DNA from: Helicobacteraceae bacterium
GTDB lineage: Bacteria; Campylobacterota; Campylobacteria; Campylobacterales; Helicobacteraceae
NCBI GenBank assembly: GCA_900770765.1
Contig: CAAGLK010000026.1
Coordinates: 1 to 19,465 of the forward strand
Direction: 5' to 3'
Length of the DNA: 19,465 nucleotides
Both the position numbers and the translations under genes were made by a program. The notes under the pieces are model-generated. The model was not told the DNA's origin. It was given only the letters and a program-made list of their open reading frames with translations, and searched no databases. Positions 8,373 through 15,164 of the stretch are shown here, one piece after another (position 1 is the stretch's first letter; the number at the start of each line of letters is the position of its first letter).

Positions 8373-9583
8373 TTTCCCTCTTGTTTTAATAAATTTGTCC
8401 AATTAAAATATTCCATTGCTACGCTTGCTTGCACTAAAATACCTTCTTCTTTGCCTACAAATCCTAGCTTTTCTGTTGTTGTAGCCTTTACATTTACCTT
8501 AAAGGTTGGAATCCCTAGAATCTCAGCGATTTTTTGCTCCATTTGTAATTTATAAGGTGCTAGTTTTGGTCTTTGTGCGAAAATTGTAATATCAGCTTGA
8601 GATATGCTATAGCCCACATCTATGCTAAATTGCACTATTTTTGCTAAAAGATTCGCAGAATCCGCCCCTTTATAAACAGGGTCATTATCAGGAAACCACT
8701 CACCAATATCGCCAGCTCCAATAGCTCCTAAAATCGCATCGCTTAATGCGTGCAAACATACATCGCCATCGCTATGTGCTATTAACTTAAATTCACAAGG
8801 GATTCTAACTCCGCCTAAAACTATGCCACTTCCTTTATCTAGCGCATGTATATCGCTGCCTGTTCCTATTAAAATTTTAGAGCTAGGTGGTGGTAGATTT
8901 AAATCTTTTAAATCCTCTAAAAGCGTAAGTTTTTTTGCATTTTCATCTCCTATTAAATATTCTATATTTCCGCCAAATTGAAAAATAGCACTGCTTTCAT
9001 CTGTAAAATCACCAAGCTTAAATGCTTTTTTTAATGTTTCTAAATTACTTAATTGCGGAGTTTGTATAATTTTTAAACACTCTCTTTTAAGGTATTGCAA
9101 TGAATTATCTAAATAAGCGATAGTATCAAAAACATTTAAATAAGGAACAAAACAATGCGGATGGCAGTTAGAATCTTTTTTAGATTCCAGCGCCTCTTTT
9201 GCGGAATTTAGGATTCTAGCACAAAACTCTTTAGAAACATTACATCTAGCAATATCACTTACAAAAACAAATTCAACGGAATCTTTTAGTAAATCAATTG
9301 CGTTTTGTAGGGATTCTTGCCTTGTATTGCCACCAGATGCGCATTTAAAATTGAGATTAAAAGATAAAAGATATTTTTGCACATAGCTTATTTCTGTCTT
9401 ATCTACGCTTAAAACTAAGTCTATAAATGGATATGCACTAGATAATCGCTTCGCAACTTCTAGCCATAGCGGAATCTCACCTAAGCGAAGCCATTGTTTT
9501 TTGGGGATTCTAGTTTGATTTATGTAGTTTTTAAAACGATTGCTTTCTCCAGCTCCAAGTAAGATTAAAGCGATATTTTGCAA
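8369..9583 (-). CDS. ispDF: Bifunctional IspD/IspF enzyme of the MEP isoprenoid pathway
   Basis: Catalyses two non-consecutive steps: CTP-dependent cytidylation of MEP (IspD half) and cyclisation to MEcPP (IspF half). It has 404 residues. IspD (about 1-225) shows LLGAGESNRF (8-17), PKKQW (27-31), GGNTRQESLQNA (84-95) and VSDIAR (108-113). IspF (about 237-395) shows IGTGSDIHAL (239-248) with metal ligands Asp244, His246 and His278, His270-Ser271, GDIGEWFPD (291-299) and the C-terminal KATTTEKLGFVG. The start is TTG with AAGGA about 9 bases upstream, and no ATG is available. It is the first gene of the operon with the HP1021-like regulator, the sulfurylase-like gene and pgpA, and its stop codon overlaps the next ATG. 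Confidence 0.97.
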   Translation of the reverse strand: MQNIALILLGAGESNRFKNYINQTRIPKKQWLRLGEIPLWLEVAKRLSSAYPFIDLVLSVDKTEISYVQKYLLSFNLNFKCASGGNTRQESLQNAIDLLKDSVEFVFVSDIARCNVSKEFCARILNSAKEALESKKDSNCHPHCFVPYLNVFDTIAYLDNSLQYLKRECLKIIQTPQLSNLETLKKAFKLGDFTDESSAIFQFGGNIEYLIGDENAKKLTLLEDLKDLNLPPPSSKILIGTGSDIHALDKGSGIVLGGVRIPCEFKLIAHSDGDVCLHALSDAILGAIGAGDIGEWFPDNDPVYKGADSANLLAKIVQFSIDVGYSISQADITIFAQRPKLAPYKLQMEQKIAEILGIPTFKVNVKATTTEKLGFVGKEEGILVQASVAMEYFNWTNLLKQEGK

Positions 9584-9609
9584 GTAAAATCCTTAAAAAA
9601 AGTTACAAA

Positions 9610-9617
9610 ATTATACA
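9610..9617 (-). promoter_or_regulatory. -10 promoter element of the ispDF operon
   Basis: On the minus strand TGTATAAT carries a perfect TATAAT (9615-9610). Transcription would start near 9603, about 20 bases before the TTG start at 9583. It lies just after the hairpin that follows the receptor gene, so the operon can be transcribed independently. Confidence 0.65.
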
Positions 9618-9630
9618 CTTATAAAGTTTT

Positions 9631-9655
9631 AGATTCCCTTTATAAAAGGGAATCT
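9631..9655 (-). terminator. Hairpin after the chemoreceptor gene
   Basis: AGATTCCCTTT (9631-9641) pairs perfectly with AAAGGGAATCT (9645-9655), an 11-bp stem with a 3-base ATA loop, 3 bases after the receptor stop. The T run (TCTTTTTA) is on the + strand side. On the minus strand the stem is followed by AAAACTTTAT, so as a terminator for the receptor gene it lacks a classic U tract. Confidence 0.6.
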
Positions 9656-9657
9656 TT

Positions 9658-11298
9658 TTAAATTTTAAAATAATCAATGCGATTTTTTAGAGTTGTTGAG
9701 ATTTCTTTTAGAGATTTTGCGGCTTCAGTGTTGCTTTCCATTGATTCTGCAGTATTTTTAGAATCTTTTGAAATAATGTTTAATTTATTTGCTAAATCCG
9801 TCATATTGTTTAGCTGATTGTCTGTAGCTTTTGTAACCTCTTTAACTTTATTTAAAGAATCATTAGCTTGTTGTCCAATTTGATTTAAAATAAGGCTAGC
9901 ATCATTTGCTAAATCCATTCCTTTTTGAACTTGCGGAACTGCATTTTGAATAGCTTCTACTGCACTTTGAGTTTCATTTTGAATAACTTCAATCATTCTT
10001 GTAATTTCCGCAGTTGCAACACCCGTTCTCTCCGCTAATTTTCTAATCTCATCAGAAACTACAGCAAATCCCCTACCAGCTTCTCCAGCTCTAGCTGCTT
10101 CAATAGCGGCGTTTAGGGCTAAAAGATTTGTTTGGTCTGTTATTTCTTTTATAAGCTCTGCGCTTCCACTAATCCCTTGTGAATGCTTTTCTAAAACTTT
10201 TATTTGCTCAGAAGAGTTTGTAATTGTTTGCGTTATGTTTTCAATCTCGGCAATTGTTGTTTGCATAGCTTCTATTCCTTTTTGAGAAAGGGCGGCGGTG
10301 TGTTCGGAATTTTCTTCTGTAGCTTTTGCGATACTTGCGATTTGATCTACTGCAACTACAACTTCTTTAACCCTTATAACAGAATCCTCAGAGCTTTTAA
10401 CTTGCTCATACGAAGAAGCCTTTGAATTTTCTGAGCGATTTGAAACTTCGTTAGCTTTTTCATCTAGTTCTTTTGATGAATGTGCCATTTCAGTAACAAT
10501 TTCTCTTAAATGGTCTTGCATGTGACTAAGAGAGGCTAACATACTTTCTTTAAAATTTGTGTGTATTGGAGTATTTAAGTTACCATTAGCAATGCTTTTT
10601 ACTGCATTTACGGCAACCTTTGGCTCACCGCCAAGTGAAGCAATAATTAAACGAGTAATGTAAAATACAATACACACAGCGATAATTAAGGCAATGATTG
10701 AAAGTAAAACTACAAGCTCTAAAAAATCCTCTATTGTAACCATAGCAAAGTCTGTTAAACTTTGATTCTTGCTTTCTTGATGGTCTATAAATTCATTAAT
10801 TACACCTAGCCACTCTACGAAATTACCCCTAGATTGCACTAGCAATTCATACGCTCCAGCATTATCTCCACGGACTTTTTTGCTTGTAATTTCTAAAATT
10901 AGTGGATCTGTTTTTGCTTCTATTTGCTTGATTTTACTCAAAATTTCTCTATCTTTTGCATCAACCATTGTTGGTGTTTTAAAAATTTCATCCATTTTAA
11001 CTGCGGATTCTTGATAGAAAGATTCTAATTTTTGAATTAATTTTAATTCCACTTCAATTTCACTAGGATTATTCAATAACACTACATCTCTTACAGCAAT
11101 GGAGCGGTCATGCACACTTCCTCTAAAATTAATAGCATATCGCTGCTTTACCGCATTTACTTCTGTAATTGTGGATAGAGTGGAATCCACTTTTGAAATT
11201 TTCATATAGCTTACAATGGCTATTATAAAGATAAGCACAAGCATTGCACTAAAGCCAATTAATAGCTGAGATTTTAAGGTGAGATTCTTACCAATCAT
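9658..11298 (-). CDS. Methyl-accepting chemotaxis protein with four-helix-bundle sensor domain
   Basis: 546-residue transmembrane chemoreceptor. TM1 is about 12-32. The periplasmic part (33-193) is mostly helical and has the pattern of the 4HB_MCP family (RGSVHDRSIAVRDVVLL, 59-75), not a Cache fold. TM2 is about 194-216, followed by a HAMP segment beginning near SLGGEP (221). The cytoplasmic hairpin tip, EITDQTNLLALNAAIEAARA and on to DEIRKLAERT (385-425), is canonical and would bind CheA and the CheV protein encoded in this window. There is no C-terminal NWETF-type CheR-binding pentapeptide; the protein ends IDYFKI. The ATG has an AAGG site upstream. The ligand cannot be deduced. It is divergent from the two-component pair and followed by a hairpin. 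Confidence 0.95.
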   Translation of the reverse strand: MIGKNLTLKSQLLIGFSAMLVLIFIIAIVSYMKISKVDSTLSTITEVNAVKQRYAINFRGSVHDRSIAVRDVVLLNNPSEIEVELKLIQKLESFYQESAVKMDEIFKTPTMVDAKDREILSKIKQIEAKTDPLILEITSKKVRGDNAGAYELLVQSRGNFVEWLGVINEFIDHQESKNQSLTDFAMVTIEDFLELVVLLSIIALIIAVCIVFYITRLIIASLGGEPKVAVNAVKSIANGNLNTPIHTNFKESMLASLSHMQDHLREIVTEMAHSSKELDEKANEVSNRSENSKASSYEQVKSSEDSVIRVKEVVVAVDQIASIAKATEENSEHTAALSQKGIEAMQTTIAEIENITQTITNSSEQIKVLEKHSQGISGSAELIKEITDQTNLLALNAAIEAARAGEAGRGFAVVSDEIRKLAERTGVATAEITRMIEVIQNETQSAVEAIQNAVPQVQKGMDLANDASLILNQIGQQANDSLNKVKEVTKATDNQLNNMTDLANKLNIISKDSKNTAESMESNTEAAKSLKEISTTLKNRIDYFKI

Positions 11299-11339
11299 TG
11301 TTTTGCCTTTTTTGCCTTGATTTAAAATAAAAAAGCAAG

Positions 11340-11345
11340 ATTATA
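11340..11345 (-). promoter_or_regulatory. Possible -10 box of the chemoreceptor gene
   Basis: TATAAT on the minus strand, preceded by GTCGC, lies 41 bases before the receptor ATG. It is the best candidate in the 217-base divergent region, which otherwise shows only A/T tracts. A sigma-28 promoter was considered, but the GCCGATAA pattern is not convincing. Confidence 0.4.
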
Positions 11346-11466
11346 GCGACAAAAGAATTAATAATTATTTAATTTAAGGCTAAAATAATAAATTCTAATG
11401 CTTCTTTAAAATTTTCTTATTATTTTTTTAATTTTTTATAAAACTTTTTTTAAAAATAGCTAAAAG

Positions 11467-11477
11467 TATGCTACAAT
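11467..11477 (+). promoter_or_regulatory. Extended -10 promoter of the two-component operon
   Basis: TATGCTACAAT has TG at 11469-11470 and TACAAT at 11472-11477. Transcription would begin near 11484, about 32 bases before the ATG. The region upstream is T/A rich with no clear -35. The ribosome site GAAGGA is at 11505-11510. Confidence 0.65.
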
Positions 11478-11515
11478 AATGAGATTTTTTAATTTTGCTT
11501 AAATGAAGGAAAAAC

Positions 11516-12187
11516 ATGCGTATCTTAATTATTGAAGATGAAGTTAGTCTTAACAAGACGATAACAGAGGGCTTAAATGAGTTTAGTTATCAAACCGATG
11601 TTGCTGAAAATTTGAAAGATGGCGAGTATTATATTAGTATTCGCAATTATGATTTGGTGCTTGCCGATTGGATGTTGCCAGATGGAAATGGATTAGAAAT
11701 TATTAATCAAGTAAAAAGCAGAAGCCCTAGAACGCCGGTAATTATTGTATCTGCAAGAGATGATGCTGAGAGTGAAGTGGAAGCTCTAAGGGCTGGGGCG
11801 GATGATTTTTTAGCAAAGCCGTTTGATTTTAATGTTTTAGTTGCTAGAATTGAAGCTCGTTTGCGTTTTGGTGGCACAAATTTAATTGAAATTGAAGATT
11901 TAGTAATTAATCCTGATGAAGAAAAAATCACATATAAAGGACAAGAAATTGAGCTTAAAGGTAAGCCTTTTGAAGTTTTAACGCATCTTGCACGACATAG
12001 GGACCAAATTGTTTCAAAAGAGCAGCTTTTAGATGCAATTTGGGAAGAGCCAGAGCTTGTAACTCCTAATGTAATTGAAGTAGCTATTAATCAAATTCGT
12101 CAAAAAATGGACAAGCCGCTAGGGATTGCGACCATAGAAACAGTAAGACGCAGAGGGTATAGATTTTGCTATCCAAAAGGAGCATAA
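11516..12187 (+). CDS. OmpR-family response regulator, CosR/HP1043-like, with intact receiver
   Basis: 223 residues. The receiver (1-118) has the full phosphorylation set: Glu7/Asp8, acceptor Asp51 (LADWMLPDG), Ser79 and Lys101 (AKPF). The winged-helix domain (about 125-219) contains KGKPFEVLTHLARHRDQ, WEEPELVTPNVIEVA and ETVRRRGYRFCYPK, which from memory is nearly identical to the essential orphan regulator HP1043 and to C. jejuni CosR, a regulator of oxidative-stress genes. HP1043 itself lacks the acceptor Asp and has no partner kinase. Here the next gene, overlapping by 22 bases, is a histidine kinase. I therefore call it CosR-like and leave open whether it is the true ortholog of CosR or a paralog. 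DNA targets are expected to resemble those of CosR because the recognition region is conserved. Confidence 0.9.
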   Translation: MRILIIEDEVSLNKTITEGLNEFSYQTDVAENLKDGEYYISIRNYDLVLADWMLPDGNGLEIINQVKSRSPRTPVIIVSARDDAESEVEALRAGADDFLAKPFDFNVLVARIEARLRFGGTNLIEIEDLVINPDEEKITYKGQEIELKGKPFEVLTHLARHRDQIVSKEQLLDAIWEEPELVTPNVIEVAINQIRQKMDKPLGIATIETVRRRGYRFCYPKGA

Positions 12188-13464
12188 GAGGTGATTATAC
12201 CAAGCAAATAACAATCTCTTTTATCGCCATTTTGGCGATATTTTCTGCAATTTTATATTCATATTTATTTTTTTTGACTTTCGGCGAGATAGAATCTAAG
12301 CTAAAAACACAAGCACAACAAATCTTAAAAAGCTCACTACACTATAACAAAGGACAAAAATTTTATATACAAGATTCTAATATTTTAGATAAAAATGTAT
12401 TGCTGGTTGAATTTTTAGACTCTAATATTCTAAAGCAAAAATCAATTTATTTTGAAAAAATAAAAATAGGGGACAAAACGCATTATGCTCTTGTTACACC
12501 TTATTATGATTATTCATTAAAAATTACAAGCGATATTACAAAGGAATCTAATTTTTTAAAAACTTTGCTTAGCGGAGTTTTGCTTGTTGATTTTTTTGCT
12601 TTTATTTTAATTTTATTTTTTGCACTTGCTTTTTCCAATATTCTTTATAAGCCAATTCAAAATTTATCTTCTACTTTAAGCAGTTTAAAAGAGCAGGATT
12701 TAGAACTTTTAAAAGCTGATAAGCTGCCTTTAGAATTTCATCCGCTTGTAGCTTCTATTAATAGCCTCTTAGAGCGCATAAAAGATTATTTTAATGGGCA
12801 AAAGCAGCTATTTATTGGAATCGCACACGAGCTTAAGACGCCACTTGCTGTAATGAAAACAAAATGCGAAGTAACACTTATTAAAGATAGGGAAAAAGAA
12901 GTTTATAGCAATGTGCTAAAAGAAAATATCAAAAGCATTAATGAAATAAATGCGATTATAAAAACACTGCTAGACTTAGGGCGACAAGAGAGTGCACAAT
13001 TTGAAAAATCAAGTTTAGTAGAAGTAAATAAGATTCTACAAGGGGTGGCGGATAATTTTATAATCCTTAGCAAAAAAGAAAAAAAGCATTTTAGCTATAA
13101 ATTCAAAACACCTGATTTATACATAAAAATAAAACCTACGCTTTTAACGCAAATAATACAAAATTTCTTACAAAATGCACTTAAATTTACACCAGAGAAC
13201 AAAAGCGTTTTGCTAACTAGCCAACTAATTGAGCAAGATATTTTAAGGATTAGCGTAATTGATGAGGGCTGCGGGATAGATTCTACACTAGATGATATTT
13301 ATGCACCTTTTAGAAGGGCTGGTAATAAAAGTGGCGCAGGGCTTGGGCTGTTTTTAGCAAAAAGTGCAGCAACTGCACTTGGTGGAAGCATTTCTTTAAA
13401 AAATAGGCAAGATAAACAAGGCAGTATTGCCACTTTTGAGCTTAAAATTGCAAAGCTTAAATAA
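12166..13464 (+). CDS. Sensor histidine kinase paired with the CosR-like regulator
   Basis: 432-residue membrane sensor kinase. TM1 is about 15-38, an approximately 90-residue periplasmic loop (39-130) follows with no recognised ligand domain, and TM2 is about 131-158. A short linker leads to the HisKA domain with phospho-acceptor His221 (IAHELKTPLAVMK). The ATPase domain has N-box Asn337 (QNFLQNALKF), G1 DEGCG (366-370) and G2 GAGLGLF (390-396), so it looks catalytically complete. No ATG is available. TTG at 12166 is chosen because AGAGGG lies 8 bases upstream. The overlap with the regulator gene suggests translational coupling and a cognate pair. The sensed signal is unknown. Confidence 0.92.
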   Translation: MLSKRSIRGDYTKQITISFIAILAIFSAILYSYLFFLTFGEIESKLKTQAQQILKSSLHYNKGQKFYIQDSNILDKNVLLVEFLDSNILKQKSIYFEKIKIGDKTHYALVTPYYDYSLKITSDITKESNFLKTLLSGVLLVDFFAFILILFFALAFSNILYKPIQNLSSTLSSLKEQDLELLKADKLPLEFHPLVASINSLLERIKDYFNGQKQLFIGIAHELKTPLAVMKTKCEVTLIKDREKEVYSNVLKENIKSINEINAIIKTLLDLGRQESAQFEKSSLVEVNKILQGVADNFIILSKKEKKHFSYKFKTPDLYIKIKPTLLTQIIQNFLQNALKFTPENKSVLLTSQLIEQDILRISVIDEGCGIDSTLDDIYAPFRRAGNKSGAGLGLFLAKSAATALGGSISLKNRQDKQGSIATFELKIAKLK

Positions 13465-13492
13465 TTTGCAAGTGCAATAAAGCCTTGCAAAT
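13464..13492. terminator. Bidirectional hairpin between convergent genes
   Basis: ATTTGCAAG (13464-13472) and CTTGCAAAT (13484-13492) form a 9-bp stem with an 11-base loop in the 30-base gap between the kinase and aminotransferase stops. A/T-rich sequence flanks both sides, so it could serve both transcripts. Confidence 0.55.
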
Positions 13493-13494
13493 AT

Positions 13495-14670
13495 TTAGTT
13501 AATTTTTTCACAAAACTCTTTAATTCTCTCTATACCTTTTTTAATGCTATCTAAATCTGTAGCAAATGAAAATCTAAAAAATCCATCCATACCAAAGCCG
13601 ATTCCAGGCACACAAGCTACGCCTTTAGATTCTAGCAATTCTTTACAAAATTTCATAGAATCTTTTTGAATTTTAGAGCAATTTACAAATAAATAAAACG
13701 CACCATCTGGGCTAGATACGCTAAGGCTTGGAATCTCATTTAAGGCTTTTTGTGCATAATCTCGCCTTTCTTTAAAAGCTAATCTCATGGCTTCAATTTC
13801 TTTATCCGCACTTCCATTTAAGCCTAAAATAGCTGCTTTTTGCGTTATAGAATTTATATTTGAAGTGCATTGACTTTGCAAATTATCCATTAATTTTATT
13901 AATTTTGTATCTTTTGAAGCTAAATAGCCGATTCTCCAGCCTGTCATTGCTACTGATTTACTTAAGCCATTTATAGTAATTGTTCGCTCTAGCATATCAC
14001 TATTTACACTAGCGCCAGAAGTAAAGCTGCCATTATAAATTAGTTTTTCATACATTTCATCGCTTATAACCCAAATATTTGTGCCCTTTAAAACTTCGCT
14101 TAAAGATTCCAGCTCAGCTTTAGAATACACCATTCCTGTTGGGTTTGATGGAGAAGTTAGCACTAGTGCTTTTGTTTTATTTGTTATAGCTTCTTTTAAT
14201 TGTTGTGGAGTGATTTTGAAATTATTTTCTTGTGTAGTTTGTATAAAAACACTTCTCCCACCGCTAAATTTAACAAGCTCTGGATAAGTTACCCAATAAG
14301 GCGATGGGATAATTACTTCATCTCCATTTTCTATTAAGGTTTGGAATATATTAAATAATGAATGTTTTGCCCCATTGCTTACTATAATTTCTTTTGTAGA
14401 GTAGGTTAGGTTATTTTCTCTTTGCAACTTTTCACTTATTGCTTTAAGTAGCTCTGGGATTCCAGCTACTGCGGTATATTTTGTAAAGCCATCATTAATA
14501 GCTTTTATAGCGGAATCTTTAATTACTTGTGGAGTATCAAAATCTGGCTCACCGGCTGAAAAAGATAAAATATCCTTGCCTTGTGCTTTTAATTCTCTCG
14601 CAAGTGTGCTAATTGCTATCGTTATAGACTCCTCTAAGTTTGTAACACGAGCTGCGTATGTTTTTTTCAT
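13495..14670 (-). CDS. aspC: Class I aminotransferase, aspartate/prephenate type
   Basis: PLP-dependent cytosolic aminotransferase, 391 residues, of the fold-type I Ib subgroup that moves amino groups between aspartate or glutamate and oxo-acids. Seen are the N-terminal FSAGEPDFDTP (37-47), KYTAVAGIPELL (64-75), SPYWVTYPE (123-131), SPSNPTG (173-179, Asn176), SDEMYE (203-208, Asp204 and Tyr207), the Schiff-base Lys238 in GLSKSVAMTGWRIGY (235-249) and the carboxylate-binding Arg366 (FRFSFA). All key residues are present. The ATG has AAAGGG upstream. It is a single-gene unit, convergent with the kinase and divergent from groES. Whether it prefers aspartate, prephenate or another substrate cannot be told from sequence alone. 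Confidence 0.93.
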   Translation of the reverse strand: MKKTYAARVTNLEESITIAISTLARELKAQGKDILSFSAGEPDFDTPQVIKDSAIKAINDGFTKYTAVAGIPELLKAISEKLQRENNLTYSTKEIIVSNGAKHSLFNIFQTLIENGDEVIIPSPYWVTYPELVKFSGGRSVFIQTTQENNFKITPQQLKEAITNKTKALVLTSPSNPTGMVYSKAELESLSEVLKGTNIWVISDEMYEKLIYNGSFTSGASVNSDMLERTITINGLSKSVAMTGWRIGYLASKDTKLIKLMDNLQSQCTSNINSITQKAAILGLNGSADKEIEAMRLAFKERRDYAQKALNEIPSLSVSSPDGAFYLFVNCSKIQKDSMKFCKELLESKGVACVPGIGFGMDGFFRFSFATDLDSIKKGIERIKEFCEKIN

Positions 14671-14754
14671 TGTTTTACCCTTTTTAAAAAAATTTTATAA
14701 ATATATTATTTTTTATTTAAAAAGGTTTTTAAAATGATTAAAATTTCAATATTT

Positions 14755-14808
14755 AAATATTTAGTCTTATACACTTAATTATATTTAGTTTAATAGACTA
14801 AAATATTT
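14755..14808. repeat. Inverted repeat in the aspC-groES divergent region
   Basis: AAATATTTAGTCT (14755-14767) and AGACTAAAATATTT (14795-14808) are inverted copies differing by one inserted T, separated by 27 bases. It lies 22 bases upstream of the groES -35 box. It could be an operator or upstream regulatory site, but AT-rich DNA produces such repeats by chance. Confidence 0.4.
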
Positions 14809-14829
14809 TAAATTTTTTTACTTAAACTA

Positions 14830-14858
14830 TTGACAACATAAAAAAAATCAGCTATAAA
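14830..14858 (+). promoter_or_regulatory. Sigma-70 promoter of groES-groEL
   Basis: TTGACA (14830-14835), a 17-base spacer and TATAAA (14853-14858) make the best -35/-10 pair in the window, as expected for a strongly expressed chaperonin operon. Transcription would start near 14865. No CIRCE repeat (TTAGCACTC-N9-GAGTGCTAA) is visible. Confidence 0.8.
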
Positions 14859-14893
14859 TTCGGCTTTATAAAAATTAATTTTTGGAGGTTCTT

Positions 14894-15154
14894 ATGAATT
14901 TCAAACCACTTGGTGAACGAGTCTTGGTAGAGAGACTAGAAGAAGAAACAAAAACAGCTTCTGGCATCATAATCCCAGATAATGCAAAAGAAAAGCCACT
15001 AGAAGGCGTAGTAAAAGCTATTGGAAATGATGTAAAAGATGTAAAAATTAATGATAAAGTAGTTTTTGGAAAATATTCTGGCACTGAAGTAAAACTTGAT
15101 GGCAAAGAATATTTAATTTTAAAACTAGAAGATATTTTAGGCGTAATTGCATAA
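14894..15154 (+). CDS. groES: Co-chaperonin GroES (Hsp10)
   Basis: Caps the GroEL ring during ATP-driven folding in the cytoplasm. It has 86 residues with the full Hsp10 fold: N-terminal FKPLGERVLVE, the mobile loop around EETKTASGIIIPDNAKEKP (17-35), and the C-terminal EYLILKLEDILGVIA. The ATG at 14894 is preferred over the in-frame TTG at 14882 because GGAGG (14884-14888) lies 5 bases upstream of that ATG and would be inside the coding region otherwise. The histidine- and cysteine-rich metal-binding extension known from H. pylori GroES (118 residues) is absent. The stop overlaps the groEL ribosome site. Confidence 0.98.
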   Translation: MNFKPLGERVLVERLEEETKTASGIIIPDNAKEKPLEGVVKAIGNDVKDVKINDKVVFGKYSGTEVKLDGKEYLILKLEDILGVIA

Positions 15155-15164
15155 GGAGTAAAAA

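Noticed and set aside
8373..8402. Ten extra N-terminal residues on the HP1021-like regulator
   Set aside because: They would start from TTG without a clear ribosome site, whereas ATG at 8372 has GAGGG upstream, overlaps the ispDF stop as ATGA and gives the family length of 298.
11340..11352. Sigma-28 flagellar promoter for the chemoreceptor
   Set aside because: GTCGCTATAAT only loosely resembles GCCGATAA and no TAAA-type -35 sits at the right distance. A sigma-70 TATAAT is the simpler reading.
11373..11378. TTTAAG in the regulator's upstream region as a CosR/HP1043 autoregulatory site
   Set aside because: The known site is, as I recall, a direct repeat of TTTAAG spaced by 5 bases. Only one good half-site is present and it lies far upstream of the -10 box.
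14701..14893. Small RNA or riboswitch between aspC and groES
   Set aside because: Only AT-rich sequence, one loose inverted repeat and the groES promoter are visible, with no structured GC-containing element.
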